Translations under genes and position numbers: made by a program
Shown here: piece by piece, positions 9,862-21,745 of the stretch
Numbering within the stretch: position 1 is the stretch's first letter
Layout: every line of letters starts with the position of its first letter
Notes under the pieces: generated by a model
Database searches by the model: none
The model's input: only the letters and a program-made list of their open reading frames with translations
Told to the model about the DNA's origin: nothing
Assembly: GCA_016802295.1 (NCBI GenBank)
Contig: JAESIW010000180.1
Coordinates: 4,323,975 to 4,387,974, forward strand
From: Brachionus rotundiformis
Taxonomy: Eukaryota > Rotifera > Eurotatoria > Ploima > Brachionidae
DNA length: 64,000 nt
Direction of reading: 5' to 3'

Positions 9862-12800
9862 CTATTTAGAAAATCGTTTAGAATTTGAGGACGATGCAGA
9901 CGAAGTATTGCTGCTCGATGACGAGGCTGGTTGGTTTTGTTGCAGTTTTTGTGTGTTTTTCAAATTAAGGTCTTCCAATTTGCGCCATATTTCTTCATGC
10001 TCAACTTGGCGTTTCTCAAGTCTTATAAAATAAAATTTAGTCTCAAAAATATTTTTTATTTTAATCTTAAAATATCCTACGTTTGAATATAATCTTTGTA
10101 TTTGTTTGACAAATCATTGAACAAATTTGGGTTCATACTTTTGAATTGTTTGAGTAAATTGAGCACAAGTGTCACTATTGCCTGGTTCCAGTGCTCCTTG
10201 GACACGCGATATATATTGGGAAATATAATGGGAAGCACCCGGTCTATGTTGTCCTCAACCAAGCTCATTACAGCGTCACTGTTGAACAGTAGCAAACAAC
10301 GTTCTGCTACCTTAAAAATTTTTTTTATAGTTATTACCAGGCTAATAATTAATTAATGACTATTAAAAATTAATTTCAATTAAGTCTTAAATTTATTGAC
10401 GACTTTTATCTTCATAAGATAAATTAAATTGGCAAAAATTTGAATTTCTTTTATCAAAATTTTTTTTTTTATCTTTTAAAAAATTTTAATATAATTTTTT
10501 TCTAAATCTTAAATTAATTGACAGTGGAGCAATTTAAAGCAAAATCACTATCTTAATTTGATATTCTTAATTTTAAACCATAACACAAAGCAAAAATAAA
10601 TGTTTTTTACCAATTTTTATGAGTTGGGAAATAAACTGACATGACAAGTAGAACCAATCGTCTTAATTTTGTAAATTTTTAGCTGACTTAATAAAAATAT
10701 TTTTTTTTAAATATCTTTCTATAAAGTTTAGATTCTTTTTAGAAGGATATTAGGAATTTCTAAATAACAGTTTTAATCTTATTTTAAAATAATTTCTAAT
10801 CTAAAATATCCTGATCGTAAATTCTCTCCTTGCGCAGCATAGGATGGTTCATTTCTATGGTGTAGGCTCCGATCTGACACAGAGGGTGCTTTCCTGCACC
10901 ATAATTTTGCTCAGAAATTCGAAAGATTTTTCTTTGCCAAGCTCCCAAAAGTCGATAATAAATGATTGATCAAAAAAATTTAGCTTTATTTAATTATACA
11001 ATCTGGACTCGAGATTAATGGGACCAAAACAAAAAGCTTGTACATAAACACCAAATTGGATATCCTGATCAACATAGATGGTACACAAGTTGAGCTAGTG
11101 TAACAATCGAAACGCTTAAAGATATTAAGAATAGACCTGCAAAAGCAAAAGGAGCATTTGCCAGACTCAAACCGAGCTGGAAATCTACAGAAAGTAGTGC
11201 AGTAAATAAACAAAAATCATATATAAAATATTTTAGTAAAAGCAACACTGATGAATAGAAGTGAATGATGGAGAAAGGCTGAACTGGATTGAAACACCTT
11301 CTACACTGGTAACCTCGAAAGATTTCTTGGTAAATACTGAAATATTGTCTAAAGATGAACAATTCAGGAGAACAAAGTCAAGGCCATTGAATCAATCTAT
11401 CTATCAAGAATATAGGACTGCGGCGACTTGGACAAGTGATTAGAATGAAAAGAATACAAATTAAAAACATGTCTCTTCTTTGGACACAGCAATCAACGGC
11501 GAAGGCAAAAGATCAACTTGAGTTAGTAAAATAAAAAGTAATGATCCTATGCTCCGCAAGAAGCATATAAGATAAAAATATATGATACATATCAAAGATA
11601 CAACCAGTGTCTTAGAATGAATATAAACATCCATTTTAAAGCCTAAATAAATTATTTTCTGATTACATTTTTCATTTAAAGATGACTATTTTATAAATTT
11701 TTGTTTTGCTATTCACAGATTTTTTCCACAAAGCAAAATTTAAATTAAAAAATTAATTTTTTTTTGTAAATAAATTGAAAGAGTTGAATTCATAGCCAAT
11801 TTGATTTACCTGAAAGTGGGACGAGCACAAACATCTTGATATTTGTTTAAACAAAGAATCCATAATATTTTTAAAATGATCTGGCTCAATCATGTCCAAA
11901 ATTTCTTCCAATTCATTAAGAAACATGACCTCTTTAAAGCTGCACGTTTTCGGCCAGTACTTGAGAAGACCTTGAATAACCGGCTCGGCCAAAGTCGGGT
12001 CCTTCTCAATGAACTGAACCACACAATAGGCTAGCTATTAAAAAACAAAACTTAACATAATAAAATAATTATGCTTGGCATTTGTTTACCTGTGGGTGAA
12101 ATGACTGTAGCGAATGTGCCTTGTGCAAAGGTATTAGGACACGTTGTAGAAACAATTTGTGTTCTTCTTTAAGCGGTATGGCAAAACCGTTTATGATACT
12201 TCCCAATATTTCAAGCAGTTCGGCAATGCCGTTGAATTTTTCCACCTCATAAATAAACCTAAGAAAAATGTTGTTTATTTGTTTGCGTATGAACGCTCTT
12301 AGGCCCAAAAATTTTCCATATATTCTGTGCAGTATGGTCTTTAGAAGATCGCGCTCTCTGGGGTCCTCGCTGTCAAATAGCTCAAGTATGTTCGAGACAA
12401 ATCTTTGGTCAATGTACTTTTTGCCCGTGGTCGGCTGAAATTCGGGCGATTCAAGAAACCTAAGAAAAAATTCGTACACAACCTGTAGGTGAGGCCACGA
12501 GGCTTCGTAGTAAGGCTCGTCCTCGTCTTGATCAGCGGCCTCGGCAACCCTGTCCAACGAGGATGCCGGCAAGGTCCTAAATATGTTATAAGACACCATG
12601 GTTATAATCTCCGGGTAGACTGGCTCAGACAAGCATGTCTTGGACACAGTTATGTAGTCCACAATCTCATTCAAACATGCTCGCTTTATTTCTTTTGACT
12701 TGAGGTCTGTCACCGGGTCCATAAAATCGAACACAACCGAGCACTGTTTTAGCTTTTTGATGAACAGGTCTTGTTGTTCGCCGACCGGCGCGTCTTTTAT

Positions 12801-13133
12801 GGGCGGTAAAGGCTCCAACTCCTTGTTCATATTGTTTATAAACCTGGACGACCCTTGTTGTCTCTTGATCTTTTTGGTCTTGATCATTTGCCGCTGCACG
12901 AAGGGGTCTATGGGCCGCTGGGAGGAATCGGCCGGGTGCAGCAGACTGCTAGGGCTCGGCGGCGACAGTGTGTTTGATGTAGACGGCGATGTAGGCATCA
13001 TTATTCGATCAGTGTCTTCGTTTTGGTGATGTGGATCAGCGTCTGTTTTAGCCGATGCTGCCGACGAATGTACCGATTTCTTATGATCAAATAATTTCTT
13101 GAATAGATTTATTTTTTCAATTTTTGAAGACAA
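9862..13133 (-). CDS. PPP2R5: Protein phosphatase 2A regulatory subunit B56 (B')
   Basis: Four exons, 12090-13133, 11810-12034, 10081-10310 and 9862-10021, join in phase to 552 residues. The N-terminus is a variable Ser/Pro-rich region (about 1-110). The conserved HEAT-like core follows: FIKKLKQCSVVFDFMDP, KRACLNEIVDYI, FVSNILELFDSEDPRERD, HRIYGKFLGLRAFIRKQINN, SIINGFAIPLKEEHK, FLNELEEILDMI, CSSHFQVAERCLLLFN and VSKEHWNQAIVTLVLN. The C-terminal helix EHEEIWRKLEDLNLK and a Ser-rich tail complete the protein. B56 selects substrates (LxxIxE motifs) for the PP2A A/C core. The variable N- and C-termini prevent assignment to an alpha-to-epsilon class. Intron 2 is unusually long (1.5 kb) and carries a degraded LINE. 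Confidence 0.96.
10796..10985 (-). other. Coding-like island inside the B56 intron
   Basis: Minus-strand open frame that is GC-richer than its surroundings and ends at a TAG at 10796-10798. It reads IIYYRLLGAWQRKIFRISEQ, NYGAGKHPLCQIGAYTIEM and NHPMLRKERIYDQDILD. The composition is protein-like but I recognise no family. It lies between B56 exons 2 and 3 and beside a LINE remnant, so it may be a captured gene fragment, an alternative terminal exon or part of a transposon. Confidence 0.35.
10985..11640 (+). mobile_element. Degraded LINE (craniofacial-development-protein-2-like/RTE-type) 3' portion
   Basis: Broken reading frames on the plus strand recall the C-terminal third of a non-LTR retrotransposon polyprotein: SGLEINGTKTKSLYINTKLD, INIDGTQVE, IKNRPAKAKGAFARLKPSWKS, then RRLGQVIRMKRIQ and AKAKDQLE followed by an LCSARS-like end. 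Several stops and shifts show it is dead. It sits in the long second intron of the B56 gene, in the opposite orientation to that gene. Confidence 0.65.
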
Positions 13134-14589
13134 TTTGAAAACTATGGATGGGGTATGTTTGTAAAAAAGCGTTAAGAAAAGAAAAAGAAATTGAAGAGAG
13201 AGAGAGAGAGAAAGTCAAGCGAAATATTGTCAACTTTTTTCTTTTATATATCTTTAGGTGAAGGTAAAGCAAATTCCTTCGAAAATAATTTATTTTCGTT
13301 GTTTTGAAAAAGAGCGGCGTGCGTTTAAATCTGAATTAAGAAATTGGGAAGCAATCATGCATTTTACACTCAATTGGCTACTTTGTGTCTTTATATTATT
13401 TATCTAAAAATAAAACAATATATTTAAAAAAGAAAAAAATAAAGTATTTGATATTATTTTAATATCTGGATTTAGGACAAGCGTTTAGTTAATTGCTCAA
13501 TTATGTTCATGTATACGTGACGTTAAAAAATAATTTTTATTTTTTTTTTATTCTCACTTCTCACTGTACTCACGGCAAAACTAAACAAACACTCGCCTAG
13601 TAATAAAAAGAATTTCATTTATTTTCTAACGCCATCATTATTTTTTTTCAAAATATTATTATTTTATAAATCTCGCATTTAACACAGTGTTGAGAGCACA
13701 ATGTTGGTTGTACATACTCCATACGTGTGATATATGAGCTATAATTATTTAGCTAGCTTTTTTCTTCACAAATATGGCAATATAAAAATAACATTTTCTC
13801 ATTTTTAGAAATTAACACTAATTATTATACGCGAAAATTTGTTACGGTACATCACCAATCCTCCATGGTATAGTTACTATCTATATTTATTTATTGATTA
13901 CATAAATATTGATCAACATTTATTAATGATACGTAATCAATCACCGGTTTACAATAGTTATTGCAACAGTCAATTAATAATATAATAATAAAAATATATT
14001 TGATTTAGAATGTTTAAGTTTTACTTCATAGTTTTTATTTAAATTTATTTTTATTCTAGCATAAAGAACTTCACTATAAATTGAAGTAACTTATTCTTAT
14101 GTGAGCAGTTCCTTTGATTCAATCTTATTTTATTCGATAAATATTTTAAAACGAATTCGTTATCTTTTACTACGCTTAAAGTAGTGGCCAGACTCTAAGT
14201 GTAACAAATTAACAAAAAAAAACTAATAATCTACACCGTAAGCTAGTAATGTTGTATTTTGAGATCTATCCAACATAAATATAGAAAAAATTGTCTGATT
14301 TTTGACACAAGTGAATAGTATAGTATAACGAGTTTAATGCAACGCATACAAAAAAAAATGCGTGAAATCTGATAACAGATTAAATGCAAAAAGTAATATT
14401 TTGATAGTATTAATCTATTTATGCCTTGAATATTTCGCTTGATTGAGCTTATACTGGATCTTCTCTCAGCATATTCTAGTTATTAACTTCACGGTTTGTG
14501 AAAAAGTTGTATCGTTGAGCACAATTCTTGACTATTTCTCTTATAATTTTGTACGGATGGCCTCTTGTTCATCTGCTTGACAATATCTG
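13134..14589. other. Upstream region of the B56 gene and intergenic DNA
   Basis: The first 250 bp upstream of the B56 start include a (GA)n microsatellite at about 13195-13212 and are probably 5' UTR or promoter. The rest is AT-rich with no coding signal recognised. Confidence 0.4.
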
Positions 14590-14832
14590 ATGAGGTATCT
14601 ATGTCTAAATGTCTAAATGAGGCCTTACAAGACTTGTATAAAGTAATTCAATAACCATCTGGGAACCAAACTTAATGCCATGAAGAACTTGGCTTAATAT
14701 TCTGTTAGCTTTTGAGGCTGCTGAACAAACTGGGAATGCCATTTCAGGTCGTTTTGGATCCAGATTCCTAAATCTTTCGGAATTCGTGATCTTAAAACAT
14801 AAAAGACTGTGATGGAGTGTAAAACTCAACAT
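14590..14832 (-). mobile_element. LINE reverse-transcriptase fragment
   Basis: An open minus-strand frame resembles the conserved block of CR1/Jockey-type reverse transcriptases after the catalytic domain: NLDPKRPEMAFPVCSAASKA, then NRILSQVLHG and ELLYTSLVRPHLD. The last phrase is a hallmark of these elements. Only about 240 bp survive. Confidence 0.7.
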
Positions 14833-15016
14833 TTAAATTAAAAAAATATTTACATAAATTTTGCATTTTAAAATTGATTGAAAAAATGACATGAAATTTA
14901 AATATATAAAATACAATATTTGAATAGTCCTACAGTATTTAAGCACAAAAAAAATATTATTTTAAAAAGTGGATATTTCGCTACAATAATTATTTTTCTT
15001 AATTAGTAATTAACTT

Positions 15017-15505
15017 AAAAAATCTGGATTATGAAGAGAGACTCACAAGATTGGGACTAACCACACTCAAAGCAAGACGAGATCGCGGAGACTTAATCGA
15101 AACCTTCAAAATACTGAATGGACTAAGTAATGTTCAATTACAGAACCCATACATCAAGAGTCATGCACTTTCATCAACTGGTCCAGCTGGTGGAATCCGA
15201 GGACACCCAAGAAGACTAACCAGACAGTTGACAAAAACTCAAAATAGAGATTACTTCCTGACAAATCGAGTGGTAAACGAGTGAAACAAATTACCAATAG
15301 TAGTTACCAATGCAAAATCCTTGAATGAATTTAAAAACAAGCTCGATAAACATTTAAAATCGAAATAATTAATTTTCCTATTAACATAATTTAACAACTA
15401 TAAGATTTATATTAAAAATCAGACAGCTACCATAGCGAGGCGACTTTTTGTCTTGCTCCGCAGTTAATCTGTTGTAGCTCATTATTATTATTATTATTAT
15501 TAATT
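15017..15505 (+). mobile_element. CR1/L2-like LINE 3' end with structured tail and (ATT)n
   Basis: The plus frame reads LDYEERLTRLGLTTLKARRD, RGDLIETFKILNGL, FLTNRVVNE, one stop in place of the expected Trp, then NKLPIVVTNAKSLNEFKNKL and DKHLKSK with a stop. This is the typical C-terminus of CR1/Jockey-type reverse transcriptases. It is followed by a GC-rich 3' UTR (GCTACCATAGCGAGGCGAC to TCTGTTGTAGC) and an (ATT)n microsatellite at about 15483-15502, the expected 3' tail of such elements. It is 5' truncated and interrupted by the in-frame stop, so inactive. Confidence 0.8.
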
Positions 15506-16628
15506 CGAATTCGTCTAAATTAAAGTCATCTAATGGAAATTCAGTAATAGGAAATTAATAATTGCTCCAGAATTTTCTTTTTTAAGATTTTTGGCAAGAC
15601 AAAAGCTAACTTCCTCATTTTATTAAAAAAGAAAAATAGCCATAGTAATATTTCAAAGTGATGCTAAGATAAAAACAAAGCATTTTATTGTTGTTGTCAT
15701 GTTGTTGATTTGTTAAGTTTTTATATAAACTTTTATTAACTTTAAAACTTATATTCGTTATATTTTGTATCGTTAACTTTCTAATTGTAGCCTTAATAAA
15801 ATAAAATCATTTAGCAATTATTAGCATTGTTTTAATAACAAAACTAAAACTTAGTTCATAGATAATACAAAAAATTCCCGAATTCTTAAAGTGAAAATAC
15901 TTTTTTGTTTTTTTTGAATGAAAAGAAACATTAAAACTTTTTTTTGTAGAGACATTTCTATAAATGAAAAAAAGTTGTTGAAATTTTTCATTATTCAATA
16001 CATTTTTTGAGTAATTTTCTCTTTCTTTTGAATCATAAATAGAAAAATTAAAAAATGTTTAATGAGAACGCTAGCATATTCTCTGTCTCTATTTTATTTT
16101 TGGAAATCAAGACCATTATCATTATAAAATAATAAACGTTATATATTTTAAAAATTTAAAACAATATAAATTTTTTAGCAATCTTTCTTAATATAAGATA
16201 AACCTTTGCAAATAAAAAATTCAAAATTAATTAAATATTTAGTTATAAGAGACAGTTATTTACTCTTAATTTGCCGAAACTATAAAATTTTATGCAGCAA
16301 TCAACGACAAATTTTGCTTACTTAAAATTGATCATTTTTCAGAATTCTTTAAAACTTTTTTATTTTCTAAAATTTTAACTCTCCAAAATAGAATTAATTC
16401 TTCGAAATAATTTAAAAAACTTTTTTGATTGCTAGAATTTTCCTATAAGATAAACCTCATGGGTTTTTTAGATTATTTTCATTTCGGGATTCAATATAAC
16501 AGATATCAATATATATTAAATTATTCTTTAGATTTTATCATTCAATAAAATTTTTACATTTCTTTAACAATTTAAATTAATAAAAGAATACTTAATTAGA
16601 TTCAAATTAATTAAAAGAAATTTTGTCC
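15506..16628. other. Gene-free AT-rich DNA
   Basis: No coding frame, RNA gene or repeat recognised. The only minus-strand frame here (15807-15998) has A/T-driven composition and looks spurious. Confidence 0.4.
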
Positions 16629-16850
16629 TTAACACTAGAAAACCCGACCAAAAAATGACAAAAATTTAAAAACTAATTTTTAAAAAAACTATCATACAAT
16701 AGCAACATTTTTTTTGATATTCAATAAAGTCTCCATAAATCTATAAAATAAAATACTGAATATTAAATTCTGTTTCTGCATTCAAAAGATATTGAGATTT
16801 GAAATTTAAAAAAATGGGTCTAAAAAACCCGTCGGGTCTTCTAGTGTTAA
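16629..16850. mobile_element. PiggyBac-like MITE flanked by TTAA
   Basis: Two inverted ends, CACTAGAAAACCCGACC at 16633 and the complement of CACTAGAAGACCCGAC ending at 16846, bound a 214-bp AT-rich non-coding body. A TTAA stands immediately outside each end (16629-16632 and 16847-16850). TTAA target duplication with a C-x-C-TAGAA end is the piggyBac pattern. No transposase is encoded. A right end of the same type occurs at about 58782-58801. Confidence 0.7.
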
Positions 16851-19800
16851 ATATTTTCTAAATTTAAAAATAATTATGTTATGATATCTATGAAGATACA
16901 CTTTTCAATAGAAAAAAAAATTGATAAACAAACATTTGAGATTTAATCATTAATAAGCTTTATAAAATTAAAGAATTCTTAAGAAAACTATTTTAATATC
17001 CAATCTATCGTAATAATGTTTATAAATTTGATTAAGTATTAGATTTATATGATTTCCTTATTGAATGTTTGAAATCCATTCATTCATTTACGGCATTCAA
17101 TACTAATTAAAACCCATTTTGTTTATAAATTAAATTTACTCTTAAATCCATATTTCGGAAATTCGTATTTAATATTCAGTTTAACCCTTAAATCAGAATA
17201 TTTAATTATTTAAAATATGCTAAGAATATAAAAAATGCTAGCCAAACATGTAGAAATCTAAATAAAATGAAACACTAATAAAGATTTTTAATTCAAAGTT
17301 AAGAATAATTTATTTTATCAATTTAAATAATCCTCTATCAGTAAATTCTAATAAATTTAACTAATCAACTCCGATTTTAAGAAAAAAAATCTGAAAAATT
17401 AAAATTCAGTAAATGATTAAATTAGCAAATAGTAAGCACAAACTTGTTTTGGTTTTAAAATTTTTTTCAAAATGAAAAAATAATCCATAATTAAACTATA
17501 ATTTTTTTAAAATTTTAATAGATAGCTTAGAACTTTTATTAAAAAGATGGCAATCGAAATTTTCAATAAGAATATACAATTTGATTATAAAATAAAAAAT
17601 AATAAATCTACAATATTTAGATAATATAACAAACTTATTAAAGAGCATCTACCTTTATAAATCTTATTTTGTTTCGAAGATGTTTGCTTTTCATTAACAA
17701 AATTTTATACTAGAAACTCTTTATGTAATATTTTATTAAAAAAAACTAAAATTCCACTTAGAATCTCATAACACTCAATTAAATTATACATTATTCATTT
17801 AAATAGAATTTTACTCAATTCAGGCTCATTTTTAAAAAGGGTTCTAAAGCTTAGAAATAATTTTTAAAAATTCCTAAAACAAATTATAAGATTTCTTATT
17901 CATTAAGTAGTTTTATTAATGATAATTTTTAATTTTTACTTATTTTTTAAATATGTTAATGAAAAGCTCTTAATGCTGATTTAATTTCGGTCACCTGTTC
18001 TGAATTTTAAATAATTCGTTTATCAAAAAAAATTTCCTAATTAATAAATAATTTCATATTATGCAGAATGTCTGTTGATTTGTCATTGATTTTTTTCCTT
18101 AATTTTTTTGTCCCATTTGAAATTAAATTCATTTATTTAATTGATATCATTTTTTAAAAATTAATCATTAGTCATTTGTTTACTTAATAAATCTAATTGA
18201 TATTTAAATTAAGTGAATTTGTCTTAATAAGTAAAATTGAGTCAGTAAAGATGATTATATATTTTATTATAATTTCGTGTGACATTTGGAATAAAAGAGT
18301 TCCATTAAAATTTATTTAACTCTGGCGAAATGCTTCAGCGAAATGATTAAATAAAAAACATTCTAGCCAATTATTAGTTTCTTTTTAATTAATAAATACC
18401 TAATTCAGATAATAAAAACTCATTTCAAAAAAATAAAATTGTAAATCTTTTTTTTGAGACGTAAAATAATAAAATATTTTTGTCAAAATTCATGATAAAT
18501 TAATGGTATTAATTTTTTTTAAAAATAATCCATATTTCTTGGTCACAACTCTTTATTTAAATAAAGAAAATCATTTTTTCCAAATTTTATTATAAATAAT
18601 TCTTCTTTAGAAAATGCTTTTTGAATGTCTTAATAATTTAATATGACATTCTAAAATAGATATTTATTTCGATTTATAGCTTCAAAATACTTGCCTGAAT
18701 TCTATATCTTCATAATAAAAACAGCGATTTTAATATTCTTGACTAAAATTGAATATAATAGAAATATTATATGAAATATTATTATTCAACTTCTAATTGG
18801 ATCTATTTGTTCTTGTTAACGATGCTTTAATATGAAAATCCATACGTTGGTATGGCTAAATATTAATTAATAAATAGATTTTGTAAATATTCTGCACAAA
18901 ATATCATTAGAATAGATATGGATATTTTTTTAATGTTAGTTTAATTAATAATCAATTAAATGACTGGTTTTATATTAAGTGAACTATTTGGATAAAATTC
19001 ATAAATAATTCGTGCATTTATTTGTCAGGATAGAAAAAAACATACTTAAAATTTTGAAATATTAGGCTGCGATTTGTTAATGAAAAAATTGGGAACATGA
19101 ACACCCAATGCGCCAGGCAACTTCCAAACACTTCTCAGTAAATAGTTAAAATTCCTAATTATGATTTTTCTTATGCATTTAATGTGATTAAAAATCGATA
19201 TTAAAATCTCGTTTTAAACATTATCAAATAGAATATTTTAGTTTATAAAATATTAACATTCAGACAAACATTAATAGATTTTGCTTCCAAAAATGGAAGT
19301 TGGATCGATATATTCTAGTTGTAATTGAACACATTTCATAAACATTTATACACAATAATTTATCCGTTCAGATATTTTTTAAAATCTTGAAAGAAAGAAT
19401 GTTAACTTACGATAAATTCTGGTATTCATATGTTTTATAATTATTTATTTAAGATGAAGAATTTTATTAAAGAGTTAGTTTGTTGTTTTGTTTTATGTGT
19501 TTCCAATAGAAACATTGAGCAAAACAAGGGTTCTAAAAGAAGCACTAGAAACATTAAGGCATTCTTAACAATAAAGTTTTTCTTTCAAATCAGTATCCTC
19601 TTCTAAACTTAGTAAAAAAAAAAAAAAGAGTCCTAAAGGCTGAATAATCATTTGAGATTTTACTTACTTACGATAAAAAATTGAATATGATTTATAAATT
19701 TTTAATAAATATAATATCTGATATTTATTTCTAAAATTATGATTTTTCAAATTTAACCCGCTCAATTTTAAATAAAACCTTTATTAACTTAAATTATTAA

Positions 19801-21477
19801 AAAAATAAAATAGATCATAAAAGCATAATTTATTTGATACTGTGCGATTTTACTTTAGGTAAATATATTTACACATATTTATTGATTCTTATCGTTTTAA
19901 GCAAAAACAATTAATTTAAAAAGATTAAGAGTTTCAGATTTAAAAAAAGAAGATATTTTTAGATTTAAAAAAAATACTGCTTGAATCATTAAAAATCTGA
20001 TTTTGAAAAGTTTTTGAACAATTTTGAAATAGATAAGTTATCTCTTTTGAAAAAAATTCTTCTAAATATATGCTTAAAACAGCAGCTGTAATAGAAACTA
20101 TTAATTAGTATTTATTTTAAGAAAAAAATATAAATAAACAAATTCTTAAACAATGCATGAAGGTTTAAAAATTTTTTAATTTTTTCTTATAGATCAAAAA
20201 TTTGAATGCAGAAATAATTATTTAAAATCAAGATAATTAGAAAGTATAAAGTCAAAAAATCTACAATTATGATATGCATCTTTAGTTAATGAGACTCTCA
20301 TATGATATGATAGCATAATAAAATATAATTTTTTTATACCATGAAGCTAATTTATGTAACTAAGCTGAAAGTTTAAAAAAACTAACAAAAAAAAACTTAA
20401 TTATTTTTAATATAAATATAAATTATTTACAGATAGTTACAAACGTTAATTTTTAATAGAAAAGTTGCTATGGGCAAATCAGATCGAAACTCATGAGTTC
20501 AAAAATGTCTAGTATAGCCATTTACGTACGAATTAGTAAGTTCTAATAAATATAACTTGGAATGGTAGAACGGTAAGAAAAAATTATATACAAAAGATCA
20601 AAAAAATATATAAACTCTTTGTATTCATAAATCATTAAATCATTTTAAATCAATTTTTATTCTAGAAATCGAAAAAAAATTAATTTTATTGTAAATTTAT
20701 CATTTAATATGAAAAACTACTTAAAATCTAAATCGATTTCAACAAAATTCACAATTATAATATTTTATTAATTTTTAAATTAATTATGACGTACCTTTTT
20801 TTCAATTTAAAAATGAAAAGTTAATCATGTTGTTACTTGCTTGTTTTTCTTATTAAAAAAGTTCATTCAAAATATTCAAAAAGAACTCAAAAAACCAAAA
20901 TTATTGTCTTTTCAATTCAAAATTTCTTAGCAAATTTTTAGTAAAAATAAAAATATTTTTAAAATGTTACTATTTTTTTTCGAAATTTTATTTACATTCA
21001 AAACGACTAAAAACAAATTCAAAACTATACACAAAAAATAAATATTATTCTATTTAAATTTTAAATTTTAATTTTTTCAAGATGTTTAAGATATTATTTT
21101 AGAAATATAATGCCAAAATACATTTTATTACTAGCACTGAATCACTAATATATTTTATTTTCATTTTGCCAATCAATCAATATTTTTACAAACATGATTT
21201 GCTTAACATGATAAATCGTGCTGCATAAAATTTCAAATTGTCTAGAATTAATTAATTACTCTCGATAAAATAAATATAAATAATTTCAAAGGCTAAAAAC
21301 TATCAAGTCACTTTACTACTAATAGTTTAGTATTACAAATGCACTAGTTAATTTCGTGACGTGATTTCTAAAGTATTAATATTAAAGTAAGTCGAAATAA
21401 AAGTTTTTTTTTAAATATTAAACAATAAACGAAATATGTTTTACTTAACCCGTTATTGATTTGTTCTTTTTATTAGC
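16851..21477. other. Gene desert
   Basis: About 4.6 kb of very AT-rich DNA with no open frame above chance, no RNA gene and no clear repeat. A GC-richer patch at about 19080-19140 is unexplained. Confidence 0.4.
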
Positions 21478-21745
21478 TTACGCCTAAATTTAAGAAGAAG
21501 AAATGACCATAAACTTGTAAAAGAGATTAACCAAAAAGACAAAATCGTTATCAATTTATAACAAAGTTGTTGAATCATGGAATAAACTATCCAAAGAAGC
21601 AATATCAGCAAGGACATTTAATAATTTCAAATTGATAAAGAAATAGTCAGACTGAATTTATAAAGACTGCAATAGCCTTAATGGCTAAGCGCTAATTTTT
21701 TGCGCTGGTATAAAGCACAATACCACAGGAACTTCTACCAATATT
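21478..21745 (+). mobile_element. LINE 3' end fragment
   Basis: With frame changes this reads RRNDHKLVKEINQKDK, YNKVVESWNKLSKEAISART and FNNFKLIKK, the terminal motif of CR1-like reverse transcriptases (…VVxxWNxLP…). A 3' UTR follows with small hairpins (AGCCTTAATGGCT, AGCGCTAATTTTTTGCGCT). It is strongly decayed and heavily truncated. Confidence 0.6.

Noticed and set aside
12489..13029. Plus-strand ORFs opposite the B56 gene
   Set aside because: They are shadows of the GC-richer minus-strand exon 1; they have no motif and no start context of their own.
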